In this document: positions 49,061 to 60,355 of the stretch, piece after piece
Layout: each line of letters opens with the position of its first letter
Numbering within the stretch: position 1 is the first letter of the stretch
NCBI GenBank assembly: GCA_013398955.1
Contig: VWPU01012614.1
Location: 1-64,000 of the forward strand
Source of the DNA: Callaeas wilsoni
Taxonomy: Eukaryota; Chordata; Aves; Passeriformes; Callaeidae
Length of the DNA: 64,000 nt
Direction: 5' to 3'
Position numbers and translations under genes: made by a program
Notes under the pieces: model-generated
Seen by the model: the letters and a program-made list of their open reading frames with translations, nothing else
Told to the model about the DNA's origin: nothing
The model's database searches: none

Positions 49061-49879
49061 TTCAGTGTGATAAAACATCCGCTATTTGTAAGTTGATTGA
49101 GCATAAAGTATTTCATTTTAAAATGGTCATCCATCACTGGAAGCTGGAGGCTGCAAAAAACATTAACTGTGCACTTTTGGCTGGAATGCAGCTTCTCCAG
49201 AATAATGCAGCTTCTGTGTAAAGTATGCAGCATAAAAAAATCAACTGTTAGGAAAACAGGTGCTCGCCTTGCTCTCCCAGGGCTTTGGGATTTCATCCCA
49301 AGTTTTTGGAAAGGCCCTCGAAGTCCTTCTGTTACCTAGAGTTACTTTCTGGTTTTAAGCAGTGGTCTCAAAGCTGAAAATGCTGCTGTGTGTCAAGTGG
49401 TTTCATTCTGATGAGGCTGTGAGAATTTACTAGCAGTTTAACTGCTACTCTTTAGAAAAAGATGTATGTTTTCTTCCCTCATTCCTTAGCTGTTCTGAAA
49501 ATTAGGTAGCTTTTTTTTCCAATCAAGTTCTTTAACATTGACACCCCAAAAATGAGTGGTCAAGCACTGCCAAGTTTTTTCTCCAGTTTGTCCCTGTAAA
49601 TCTCCTTGATATTTCATAGCTCAGCAGCTGTTCTTCTATGTGATAAACTGTAAAGATCATTTTGATTTCAACTTGTGTTATACAGTGCTTGTCATATTTC
49701 CCTAACTTAAATATTAACTTGAAAAATAGCTGTTTTGACTAAGAGACTTAGTTAACTTTTGATTTTGGGAGGATAGGGCAGGAAGCTTTTATTGGATTTC
49801 TATTACTGCTTTTTGGAGCTGCTTTTTTGATAATACTTCCAGGTAATCTTATGGCATAGCACTTAAGGCTAAATATGTT

Positions 49880-50010
49880 CCCTTTTCATATGAGGAGTTG
49901 AAGCAGAGATGAAGTGACTTGCCCAAGAGCATGGAGGAGAGATGAGTGGCAGAGGCTGAGTAGACTGAGTTGCCTGTGATCGAGGGCCTTGCTACCACTT
50001 GATGGTCAGT
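49880..50010 (+). mobile_element. MIR-like (CORE-SINE) relic
   Basis: The order of landmarks matches a MIR element in sense direction: TTTTCATATGAGGAGTTGAA (for the ACAGATGAGGAAACTGAG segment), then GAAGTGACTTGCCCAAG (49,910-49,926, essentially the MIR signature), then GATGAGTGGCAGAGGCTGAG (for AGTAAGTGGCAGAGCTGGGA), and finally GGCCTTGCTACCACT (for the CTCTTAACCACT end). It is old and diverged. CORE-SINEs of the MIR group predate the bird-mammal split, so a relic in a bird intron is expected but not common. Confidence 0.6.
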
Positions 50011-51399
50011 TTATTTGTATATGTGCTTACATCCTGTCAGAGCAAATTCTGTAGGTCTCGGCTTGAAAATCAAAAGGAAATTCTTCTGTCTTTGGCTTTT
50101 TACCAAGTCTTGGGAATAAATGCTGTTGAAGTATAATGGTTCCAATCCCAGAGGTCATGGCGGCAGAAATGCTAGGGGTGAGAGGTTAAAGCAGAGTTGT
50201 GTCCACTGACCTGTTCAGTGTGTGTTGTGTATTCCAGTTTGAGAGCCGGGCTGTGTTGTGCCCTAGGGGAAGAAGAGAGGGATTGAAGAAGCCTCCCTAA
50301 ATGTGTGAACTGGGGGCTGGCTTGAGAGCCATGTTTGTCTGAGCAAGTTGAAGTTCTGCGCTGTGCTGTCGCTTTTACATCAGTCTTACTGGGCAGCATG
50401 TAGTCAGTGATGGCCTTTATCAGGATCACTCAGCTGAACTTCCAAGCCACTCAGAAGTGGTTTCTTCTGTCATGGGCATGTACTAGATCAAAACCATAGT
50501 AGTAGACTAAAATAGGTCTTTATTTATATATATAGGTTTGACACTTTATTAGAGACTGTAACCAGTGTTCTATTTCTTTACATAGATTTTAGGCCATTTT
50601 AATTCTTCACAGACATTTTGTTTTACAGCTGATACGTGATTCCAGAGCATGGAAAAAAAATGTATTTACTGGAGTCGGGGATTGATATAATATTGTTTCC
50701 TTGATGCCTGTCTTAAGATACATCCTACTTAGTGATCACCGTACTTGAATAGCATTCACAGATCTCTTCAGATGCAAAAACGAATTAAAAAAAGGTCAAA
50801 AGTGTTAAAACTCAGAATTCTGTTTCTTTTCATGTATCATCAGGACCTTGTATCAGTGGCTTGCTCTAGCACATTGCAGTATGCAGAAATTAATTTCTTT
50901 CTCCAGTCCGTTTGCAAGAACATAATGCTCACTTGTCATCATTCTAGGAATCGAGCTGCCTTTTAGTGCAGGTAGCGTTCAAATTTTGGCGCGTGTGTGC
51001 ACGGATTACGGATTGCTTCAATTACTGCTGTGGGGGGGAAAAAAAGGGTCGCTTAATGTTTTTACTGTTGGAATGTCATAAGGTAATGGTTGTATTGGCT
51101 GTCAGCAGGCTGGGGTCTTCTTCTTTTTGCTTCTGTTCCACTCCTATAGGTTTGAAACTAATATCCCCGTGATGTTCTGCGTTCCGCTCTCCTCAAGTCT
51201 CCCGTTTTGTTCTATGGTAACCTGGTGTGTGGGTTCTTGAGCTCTAGGCCATCATATTTTGCCATTAGCACCTGGGAATTTTACTTTCTGATAACATGGA
51301 GAAGTGCAATGTCTCCTAGATTAGTTCAGGTTGAATAGAAGAATTTGTGTAAATCATAACAGCAAGGTGCATTAAACCTTTGAGAGATTTTTGTCATTA
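50011..51399 (+). other. Intronic stretch with nothing recognised
   Basis: AT-rich intron. I see no named repeat or exon. Adjacent open frames at 50,745-51,172 are unrelated to any family I recognise. Confidence 0.5.
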
Positions 51400-51850
51400 A
51401 AAGATTCTTTCCTCTTCGGTCATCAGGCTTTCCTTTATTTCATGCTCTTTGCATTTTGTCTGTCTCTCTGATGCATTTTTGATTCTCTGGCAACACAAGA
51501 AATTTCTTGGCTTGTTTGGGATTTGTTGTTCTTCAATTTCCTTTTAATTTTTCCCCTTGGCACTCATGGGCTTCCCTTGAGGAAAGGGTAAACAGAATGG
51601 AGTAACATCCGACAGCTAATTGATGATAAAACTGTAATCTTTTTCTCCGGCCTCCTAGAAATAGTGAAGCTTTCCTTTTCACAACATAGTGAATTTGCAA
51701 TGAGAGCTCTATTCATAGTGTGGTAGGCAGACAAAGCTGTGGAGAATTATTGTGCTTTAAAATACCAGGGAAGGAGTTTTAATTTCTCATGGGCTTTTAA
51801 ATTGCCTACTTAGCTTGGGCCTGGTACCGTGCAAGATGTGTAAAATATCA
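51400..51850. promoter_or_regulatory. Candidate conserved noncoding element
   Basis: Non-repetitive stretch with developmental-enhancer texture: AGCTAATTGATGATAAAACT near 51,615, TTTTAATTTCTCATGGGC near 51,777, and an octamer-like CTTTGCATTTTG near 51,446. This is based on motif appearance only. Confidence 0.2.
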
Positions 51851-53929
51851 TAGTGAAGCAAGTCCAGTGACTGAACAGGGTTCTGTAGAGTGTCACAATC
51901 TAATTGCTCTTTCTTCAACATGTGCCAATTTCTTTTAGAGAGGAAAAGAGTGCTTAAACTTGACATGCATCAAACTTGTACTGTCAGTAAGATGAACAGC
52001 TAAGTCCATCCTCTGGACTTGGCAGTGTGCAATTCCCCACAGGTTTCATTTAGCCTAGTCCGTCTTGTTAGACTGGCCACGCTCTGTTCCTCGTATTAGG
52101 AGGGAACCTTGGGAAACCTGGCTCTAATTCACAGCTGCAGCAAGATCAATAACTATCAGCATTTGGTCAAGGGCAGATGAATTTGTCATGGGATGGCTGT
52201 TTTTTGATTTGGTTTATTTTGGTTTAGTAATTTCATTTAGAGTTGAATGTCACTGGCTTGGAGGAGTGCCTTTGGGTTCTGAACTTCGGACCTGGTGCAG
52301 GTTCATCACAAAAACTGGCTGTTGCCATATGCATGGCAAGAATCTTTTGAAACGGTTTCATCTGGTTCTAAAGAGAGACAAAAGGTGAAACTTGCCTTCA
52401 TTTTATTTGCTTGTTTTTAATGGGATAGTTTTGTTTTGTTGGAGTTTTTAACAGTGGATGTCAAGCTTCAATTACCTGTGAAACTTGTAAGCAGTTTAGC
52501 TTACTGAGCTTCAGGCTAAGTAACTTCCACCCATGGGAGAAAAATGCTTCAAGAAGGGGTAAAATCTCAAATCAGTTTTTGTTCAGTCATTGGGGAGTTC
52601 AGTTTTTTAGAGTAGAGTTAAGTGCCATTACAATTGGCATTAACAGCTTATATTTGTTTGTAAGAGCCACAAAACAAGTGATACATTCCAAAACCTATCA
52701 GAGGCTTAGATCAGTTGTATTACCCCTTCTCCTTTCCCTCAGAACAATCAGCCTTCCTGTAAGAGAGATAAAAAAACCAGTCAAGTAGTTCTGAATTTGC
52801 TTATTTCTATCATATGTAAATAATCTTACTGTGAAATGTGCTAGCAAAATCAAGTGGTGCTCTAATGCTTATCCTCTACTGTGATGTAGGTAGAAGGGTT
52901 TCATGAAAACGAGGATGGATTAGCTTTGAAATTACCCTTGTTACTCTCTAGACTGGCAAAAGATATACTCATGAGAGGGCAGTTTGGAGATGGGAGGATT
53001 TTACTATGTAGTTACTTGATTTTTTTGCCTTTCATCAGAATTAGTCATGTCCTTTCAGAGGTGTTCAGGTTGCAGGATGGGAGGAAATAGTCTAGGATTT
53101 GTAGCAAGGTCTGCTCCTGATGACCTTCAACCTTACTGTGCTAAATTAACCCTCATTTCACTTTAAGAGCTGTTCTTATTTTGAAGCAGTTGTTTGATTA
53201 CAACCTCTGACCAGTACGTGTCAACCATAGTTGAAAAAAAAGTTTGTCAAGATGCGATTCTGCCCATCTCTGCTGTCTCCTCAGTGCTAAGAAATAAAGA
53301 CAATTAAACAACTTCAACTTTTGAAATAACCTCATATCCAGACAGTCAGCAGTCTTCATGACTGGCATAAAAAATTTAAGGTGGAGCAAGTAGTCATGTC
53401 TGTACTTTTAAGTCTATCCAAATAGAAACCATGGAAGTTTGCCTCCTGTGTAGCTCCATACTTCTGTTGATGGCATTTGCTTTTCTTGTGATTGAAGTGA
53501 GTATCTTCTGCTTCTTGTAATACCACTCTAGAGCAGGATACTACAGCTGGGTGAAAAGCACTTAAAGTAGCAGGGGAGACACAGCTGGAGTTTACAGCGT
53601 AGTTTTGGCTGAAGATACTCTAGGAAGTACCTGCTTATGAAAAAATGCTCAGGAATTTTTAATGGTCAGTCAGAACAGCTGAATTTGAAACATAGCATCA
53701 GATGAAACTCCTGATAACTAATGGCTCACACTGGTGGCATTGTCAGTGCTTCTGCTTCACTGGTAGATATAAGTAATTCTATAGAAGACAGTATTTTAGT
53801 TGAGTTTATGCTACCGTAACCAAAGGATGTGAAGAGTCAAATGCTCAGTATGCATTCTGTCATGCTTCCCCAAAATAAAAATCTCAGTTCTGAGGGGTGC
53901 TTGAGATCTTGGCGCTGTGGAACAATCAT
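51851..53929 (+). other. Intronic stretch with nothing recognised
   Basis: Ordinary AT-rich intron. I could not identify any repeat, RNA gene or exon in it. Confidence 0.5.
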
Positions 53930-54170
53930 TTGTTAAAGTCATGTTTAATGAAAGGGAGATAAACACATGAAGCTGGAGTGTGACAAATGAAAGCATTTGT
54001 GCCATTGTAATGAAATTAGGCAAACAGAACAGGCTTGACATCTCTGGGTTCCCCTTGTCAAACTGCATTTGTAATTCCAGCTTTGCGTTCATGTGTGGCT
54101 GTGAATGGCACTGTTTCCCTCTTGATTTGGTGGGCTGGGGCCCCTGAATGACCACTTTAATTCATAGGGC
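53930..54170. promoter_or_regulatory. Candidate conserved noncoding element
   Basis: A compact non-repetitive block with TTTAATGAAAGG near 53,944, TTGTAATGAAATTAGG near 54,005 and CACTTTAATTCATAGG near 54,153, separated by GC-richer segments. Weak evidence, from appearance only. Confidence 0.18.
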
Positions 54171-55779
54171 ATTAGCTTTGAAGAGTATATTTTGCAGACA
54201 TCCTTTGAAAAGAATTGCAGTTAATTCACACTTCTCCTTCATTGGCTTGAATATCCTTGATTTTCAGCGTGTGTTTATTTTTATTGTATGCAAAGTGTTG
54301 GTATCACTTATTATAGTGAAGTATTGATTTCAGAGATGCACAAAGCTTGCTTCCACACATCCCCACAGTATGTATGCTGTGTTGTGCAAGCTCCACAACA
54401 ATTTATGTGTTCTAGAAACTAGGATGTAGGCTTCTGGCTCCTCAGCTTCTCGCTAGCTGACAGAGTCCTGCTCTCTTTATCTATTAAGAGCTTAGATTAG
54501 AATAAGACAATGATATTTTGAACCTGGAGAGAATATCCAGTGGCTTTTGATGACCTCTTTTTTATGAAGTTTAGTGGACATTGCCATTATTTTCAGGAAG
54601 GAGAACTAGAGCTTTCTCTCATAACACTAGCTAAGTCAGACTGTATAGGTGGCAATTTCTTCTCCTTTCAGATCAGAAAATATCTACAAATGTGCTGCCG
54701 ATTGCACTGTGTTGCAAGGCCTGGTCTAGAACTTGCAAGAAAAACAAGATGAAAACAAGAACTAAGACTTCCTTGTAGGGGAGAGATGGCAGAGGATTCT
54801 TTTCACTTGAAACACTCTCTGTACCAGGGCTGTGTGAAACAGAACCTATGCTGAGGAACGAGTGTGGATCATCTATAGCGTAGCTATTTTACACTTGTTG
54901 TCCAACATTTATTGGCTGTTATTGATCAAGGGTTAAATGTCAAGAGTCAGGGTAAATTTGCTAGCTGGAAGTCAGGACGTGTCTTCTAGTTCAGGTGCAG
55001 AGTAGCATGTGTTCCAGTCAGTCTGGAGAATTTGTTTTTGGAGTGGTGAAAAACATACTCCTCCTCTGTTTATCAGCTGTAGAGCTGCTGTTTTGCCAGG
55101 GCACCTGGAACCAGTGTGCATATACTGTTCTGTGCCTGTTACCTAGGGACTCTGTGTAAAGCAAATTCAAGCTCTGCAGATTTTTAGAGGAACAAGTTAC
55201 TATAGTTCTGTTTGGTAGACTTGTTAACCTCTAAATTAAACAGCTGATAATCACAGGACTAACTCAAAAGAATTTCTCCTTTCCCTGCAATCCTGCATTT
55301 TGACCTGTCTGAGATTAAGCCAGTACTTACTTCATCAGTTAAAATGTTTATGAAAATCCAAAATGTGTGACCACTCCATACTTTTAGATGGTTTTAAAAA
55401 GCAAGTACGATTTTGTCCTTTTTCCTTGTAACTTACGCAGTCTGACTTGCTGATCCAGACTTCAGGGGCTTCTCATCCTTCAAGTGAAAAGACAAAATGT
55501 TTTGGTGTTTGTTGGGTGAACTGAGAATAAAGTGCATATTATGTAGGCCAGAATGGCAGTGTTTGCAGAAAGTGGTTTTGAGGGTGACCCAGGAAGCACT
55601 TGCTGATAGCTCGATTTTCTGTGGCATAAACTGGTTGAGCCCTAAGGCAAGAATCCGAAAAGCTGGATTTCTGCTCTGTTACAGTGTTACCTTTGTCTTT
55701 TTCTCACCTTGAGAAAAGAGAATGCCTGTTCATTGTAGGGTTCCGTTTGTAAGCAGGGAACATAATAGTGCATGCTCAA

Positions 55780-56100
55780 AGCGTTGCTCTTGTGTGAGCT
55801 CGTCTGCGCTGGAGAGATGCGTGGGATACAACTGAGGCAGCCTTTCTGAAGGCTGGGCGTCAAAGGCCAACAGCTGCTGCATAAGAGGAGTCCAGGTCAT
55901 GTGGTTTGGGTTGCAGTTGCCTGTCCTCGGGACAAATGATGTTGAAATAACTTGTCATAAACAATTTTGTCTTGTTCATTTACTCTGATTCGGAACGCAT
56001 AGCCGATCCTGATAAGAGTCATTCAGGAGTGAAGAGTTGAACTGCCAGAGAAAGCAGCTTATGTGAGCGTTTTAGATCAGGAATGTGCCAACAGTGTGCT
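55780..56100. promoter_or_regulatory. Candidate regulatory block with unusual CpG retention
   Basis: Within an otherwise CpG-poor intron this stretch keeps many CpGs (for example AAAGCGTTG, CTCGTCTGCGCT, GATGCGTGG, GGGCGTC, CCTCGGGA, TTCGGAACGC, GCCGATCC, GAGCGTT). CpG retention over 300 bases can reflect an unmethylated regulatory element or a conserved sequence. No coding frame or repeat explains it. Confidence 0.25.
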
Positions 56101-59100
56101 AACAATAAGAAAACTCTTCCGAAGGGGACCTGCTCCTGTACTTCAGGAGAAAGGGGACGCCAGAGGTCTGATGCAGTTTGTTTGCTGAAGTGCCAGAATG
56201 GCTGGATGGGATTGCTGAAATGGGAGTTAGGTGCTTAAACATGAATTAGTTGTTTAAATATCTTTATAGACATGTGTATCTAAGTGCAAATAATCCATAG
56301 GAAGAATGAAGGAAAGCACTGCAGTCTCAAAGGAATTCTGTTCTCATTTCAATTGCCAGCCTGAAGAGTTGGCTTTCTGTTACATTACTTAAGATACTCT
56401 TTCCCTTCTTCTCTGTTTCCATGCACTGCTTTAGGCTTGCTGAGCATTTCTGAGTGTTGTGCTGATGCTGGTCTCTGCTTGCTTCTGTGAAATTTCATTG
56501 AAGGAACCTGTGTGAAAAGAACGGGAAGTGCTTTCCAGTTGGTCCCCAAAGCAGACCAGGCTCTTCATTTAAGCCTAAGTCATATTTTAATATAATTTTT
56601 CCCTGGCTTTGACTAGATTTCGAAGAAAGGCTGCTTGAAGGAGTCCCTTGTGAAATTTTGTTCTCTTCGTGGATAGTTATTCAGTTTTTCCTCTTGTAAT
56701 ACCCTTGGCTGAAGTCATGCTTGCCGGTTGGTGGGTTTTCAAGTGGGTTTTCTGTTTGGTTGTTTTTTTCCCCAGAGCTGAAACTGGTTACTTTAAGCAG
56801 AGAACCATCCTGTATTTTCTAGTTAAAACTCTGAGAAATGTCTCTTGCTAGAAAATATACTTGGAGAAACATCTGTATCGGCAATTCTCAATTCTCTCAC
56901 TGGTTATAGTTACCTCACTTGTAATGCCTGAACCTGAATCTGGCAGAACAAGAACCAGAGTTGAAAATTCAGAGCTACTTCTTTTTTGGAATGTTATTAC
57001 AAACATCAAGTATGTACATCCAAACATTTTGTATGTACCTTATGTAGCCTTTGTTTTGTCAGAAGAATTATTAAAGTAGTAAATGATTTTGCTGCATTTT
57101 CTGAGGTTCCTAGATATTTCAGGATTGCTTTTACAGTTAGGTGATGGCAAGACTTCTGTGGTGTCTCTTTTGTGAAGTTATAACTTGTTGGGCAGAACAA
57201 TTCCCTCTAAAGACTATGGTCCCACCTTACCAAAGTATTGTGAAAAGAGTGCTTTTCATTTCCTACTGTTCTGTGCTCTAGATCAAACCGGAGCTGTAGT
57301 GGAAAAGCTGGTGTGGAGTGCACCTTGTAGTTGTAGCTATTGATCCGAAAGGGCTGGCAGGCTTGTTCTGGACACTGCCACCTTTGGTGTACAAGGCTAA
57401 GAAAATGTTTGATTTAATGGCTTGTTTGCAAAATTGTCGCTGGGTTAAAAACTTCCAGGTAGCTTTAGTGACACTTTCAGATGCTGAACCTTCTTTAGCC
57501 CATGAAAGTAATCTGTTTCAAGACAGGATACAGCAAGAGTAGCTACAGTATGAGTGTTTTGCTGTGCTCCCAAACTTCCCATTGAAGCAAAGGACCAGTA
57601 CCAAGATTAAGTTCTGCCTTGAAAAGGGAGCTGCTGACCCTTGTAAGTCCTCAATGCTTGCAAATGCTTCTGGTAAGAAGAGCTCATTGTAGTGATCAAC
57701 TGAGTACTCCTCAGGTGCAAGCAATGAGATTGGTGTTTCACTGACATTTAGATCTTTCAGACAGTAGTCCTTTAGTGGATAAGTCCTGCACTAAAAATGC
57801 TCTCTTCTTGTCTGGCATATTTTTGATTTTTTTTTTTTAATGCCACAGTGCCAATTACCCAGTCTAAACAGTTTTACAGCATAAACCGTCAGTTTTAGAG
57901 AGCTTAATGTAAAGTGCTTTGTTACCATAAAGTCTGGAATCTCTAAGTATTAGGGAAACTGGCCAAAGTTGCTGTGTAATCAACGATATGGGCGTAAGAT
58001 AAATCCTAATTATGACAAGCTGTTTTGTGATCTTCATGTAAGTTGTGAATTTCAGTTAGACTGCAAGGGAATCTGATCTTTAACGACATTAGGATTTACA
58101 GTTCTAATTGAAAGGAAAAACCTGATACACCCCCTACTCTTGCAAAGAAAATATCTATTTGTTGTCCCAAAACATGTATTAATGGAGAGTGTGATGCCCT
58201 ATACATCCTCTGCTAGCAAGTGTGTCTTCATTGTCTCATTGTATACGTGCAGTGATGTACATCTGCTGAAGTCCCATTTTTCTTACTAATGAAGTGCAGC
58301 TTTTTCATCCTGGGACTCACTGGTTTGAATGAGGCAGGAGGAACTGACAGGATTACAGTCCGGTCTGTAGAAAGGATCAGTTTTGGGTTTTGATCCCTAG
58401 TAGTCTTACTATATTGAATGCTGTCCAAGTGCTTGTAACCAGCCAAGTGTTGTATAAAGCACACTTAAATAAGCATCAATGTAAGTATGTCTTATGATCA
58501 TCTGGATTTCCATGTGCTATTGAGAGGTGACACAATTGTAATGTTACACCAGGATATTATCTGATTGACTGGGGGAGTTGTTCTTAAGCCAAAAAGGTTG
58601 AATCATCATGTTCCTTTTAACCCCTCACAAGTTAGTGGTGTTGGCCTTATTTGAGCTGGTAACTGAAATGTAAGAGATGGCATAATGATTCCCCAAGTCC
58701 ATTTTTAATTGCAATTTTGCTTTAGTTAACAGTACTTTGATGTTCCTCTGTGTGCTCTTAACTTGTAAAACATAAGCCCCTGTATAGTTTTTCCTCCTTT
58801 GCTTCCTTGCCATAATTTGACACAGTTATGTTAACATACTTTCTGACAGACTTTTTTGCTTTGATACGTAAGGCTTCTCAATAGGAGCTGTGATAAAATG
58901 GAATTTAACTTATCTCAGAATAAGGGGTTTGGGTTTTTTCCCCTCAGCAAAGTAATTGAATTATGTTGGTAGATAGAAAAGCATCAGCTTGTCTAAGGAT
59001 TCAGGAATTGTGGTCTTTTTTTCTCCCTGCCTCAAAGAAGCTCATGTGACAGATAAGCGCAGTATTTGATTATTTGATTAAGGGTATAAATGCCAGTGAT

Positions 59101-60223
59101 CCTGTGACAGTATTAGCCATTAGACTTGTTAACTTTTATTAGCAATAAAAAGTAGATTTCAGTGAGTTGAGCCAAGTGTTGTACTTAAATATTTCTGGTC
59201 TCAAAATTATTCAAGTTACTTCTAATGCATTCTTCTGTGCCTTTGTATTGGCTGTGTTGTGGTTGCCTTCACCTGCTTTTTAATGCTTTTTCTCCTAAAT
59301 CCCCCTCAGGGATCCTCTTATCTTGATTCCTCCTGTTTTGTTTGGTTGGGTTTGGTTTTTGTTTTGGTTTGGGCTTTTTGTTTGTTTTTCTTGGTCAATT
59401 TCGCTAGTTCTGGTTATTCTCTTCTGTATTTCTTTTCCATTCCCAGAGCATAGCTTGATCATTTTGGAGAGTTCAGGAAGCTTGTTAGTTGTTTTTTCTC
59501 CAGCTCAATAGCTCAGTGCCTTCTTGTACTGCAGCTTTAGAGGGGATCCTTGCTGGCCAAAGCAGCAAGTAGAGAAGAATGCCCTTTTTAATTTTTTTGG
59601 TTGAGAGACTTATACAGGTGTTCTGAGAGCAAGACAGAGGAGTTTTTAAGTTAGGTTATCTTGTGCAATTTTCCTGTCTTTGCCAAGCAAACATTTAGTG
59701 TTGCAGAAATGCAATTTGTATTCAGGCAAAGAACTGCAAGAGATCCAATGAACTGGGTTGTATATTTGGTACTCTGCATGTGATTAGCCTGAGGTTTTAT
59801 CTGTAGTAGGATGTTACAGGGGTGGCAGAAGGTGGGACGGAGTCTATACAGTTCATGAGATCACACAGTTCCAAGAGTAATAGGAAAGTGCAACTAAATC
59901 TACCAGTGAGTTAAAGCATAAATTTAGGCAGCAATGGCCTCTGTGGTGTTTAGAGAGTTCCTGCAATCATATTTTAGAAGGCTCCAGAAAGCTGTTTTGA
60001 AGATCGCAAGAAAGTGAACTTTACAAACCATTGCTTTTAAAATATAAACTTGTATGTGTGTGTATATGTAAAAGCAACCCTGACCTTCCCGCCAGCCCTT
60101 TGAAACTAACCTAAAGGAGGCTTTTTTCCCTCTGAGATGAAACTTGCTGTATATTCTTAAAGAGAAAGTGAATCCTAATGAATGAAGTCTAATTGTCCTT
60201 TTAAAATTCTTTTTATTTTACAG
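56101..60223 (+). other. Last part of GBF1 intron 3, nothing recognised
   Basis: AT-rich intron with T12 at 57,827-57,838 and a G/T-rich tract at 59,330-59,395 (TTTGGTTGGGTTTGG units). It ends with the pyrimidine tract and acceptor of the next exon. Confidence 0.5.
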
Positions 60224-60355
60224 AGCTATCTGAAATTGAACCTAATGTCTTTCTTCGGCCTTTTCTGGAAGTAATCCGTTCTGAAGACACTACAGGCCCC
60301 ATAACTGGATTGGCACTCACCTCTGTGAATAAGTTCCTCTCATATGCACTAATAG
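60224..60355 (+). CDS. GBF1: GBF1 third coding exon, residues 55-98
   Basis: The 132-nt exon starts with AG, which completes Glu-55 with the G left by the exon at 6837-6903. It then encodes LSEIEPNVFLRPFLEVIRSE and DTTGPITGLALTSVNKFLSY and ends ALI plus one base. This is effectively identical to mammalian GBF1 as I remember it and belongs to the DCB domain, which mediates dimerisation and contacts the HUS domain. The acceptor is TTTTACAG (ending 60,223) with a good pyrimidine tract. The donor is ATAG|GTATGT at 60,356. The leftover G (phase 1) fits the Asp that follows in the known protein (ALID). The next exon is beyond the right edge. A minus-strand open frame over this exon is only its shadow. 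Confidence 0.95.

Larger units (their letters stand above)
6904..60223 (+). other. GBF1: GBF1 intron 3, about 53.3 kb
   Basis: The intron runs from the donor GTAAGC at 6904 to the acceptor TTTTACAG ending at 60223. A branch-point-like TCTAAT lies about 35 nt before the acceptor (near 60188). It is phase 1: the preceding exon leaves a G, and the next exon supplies AG to complete Glu. It makes up more than 80% of the window and holds all recognisable transposons plus several enhancer-like stretches, each listed separately. No intervening exon of the known GBF1 protein is missing, because residue 54 (Thr) is followed directly by residue 55 (Glu) across the junction, as in mammalian GBF1. Confidence 0.9.
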
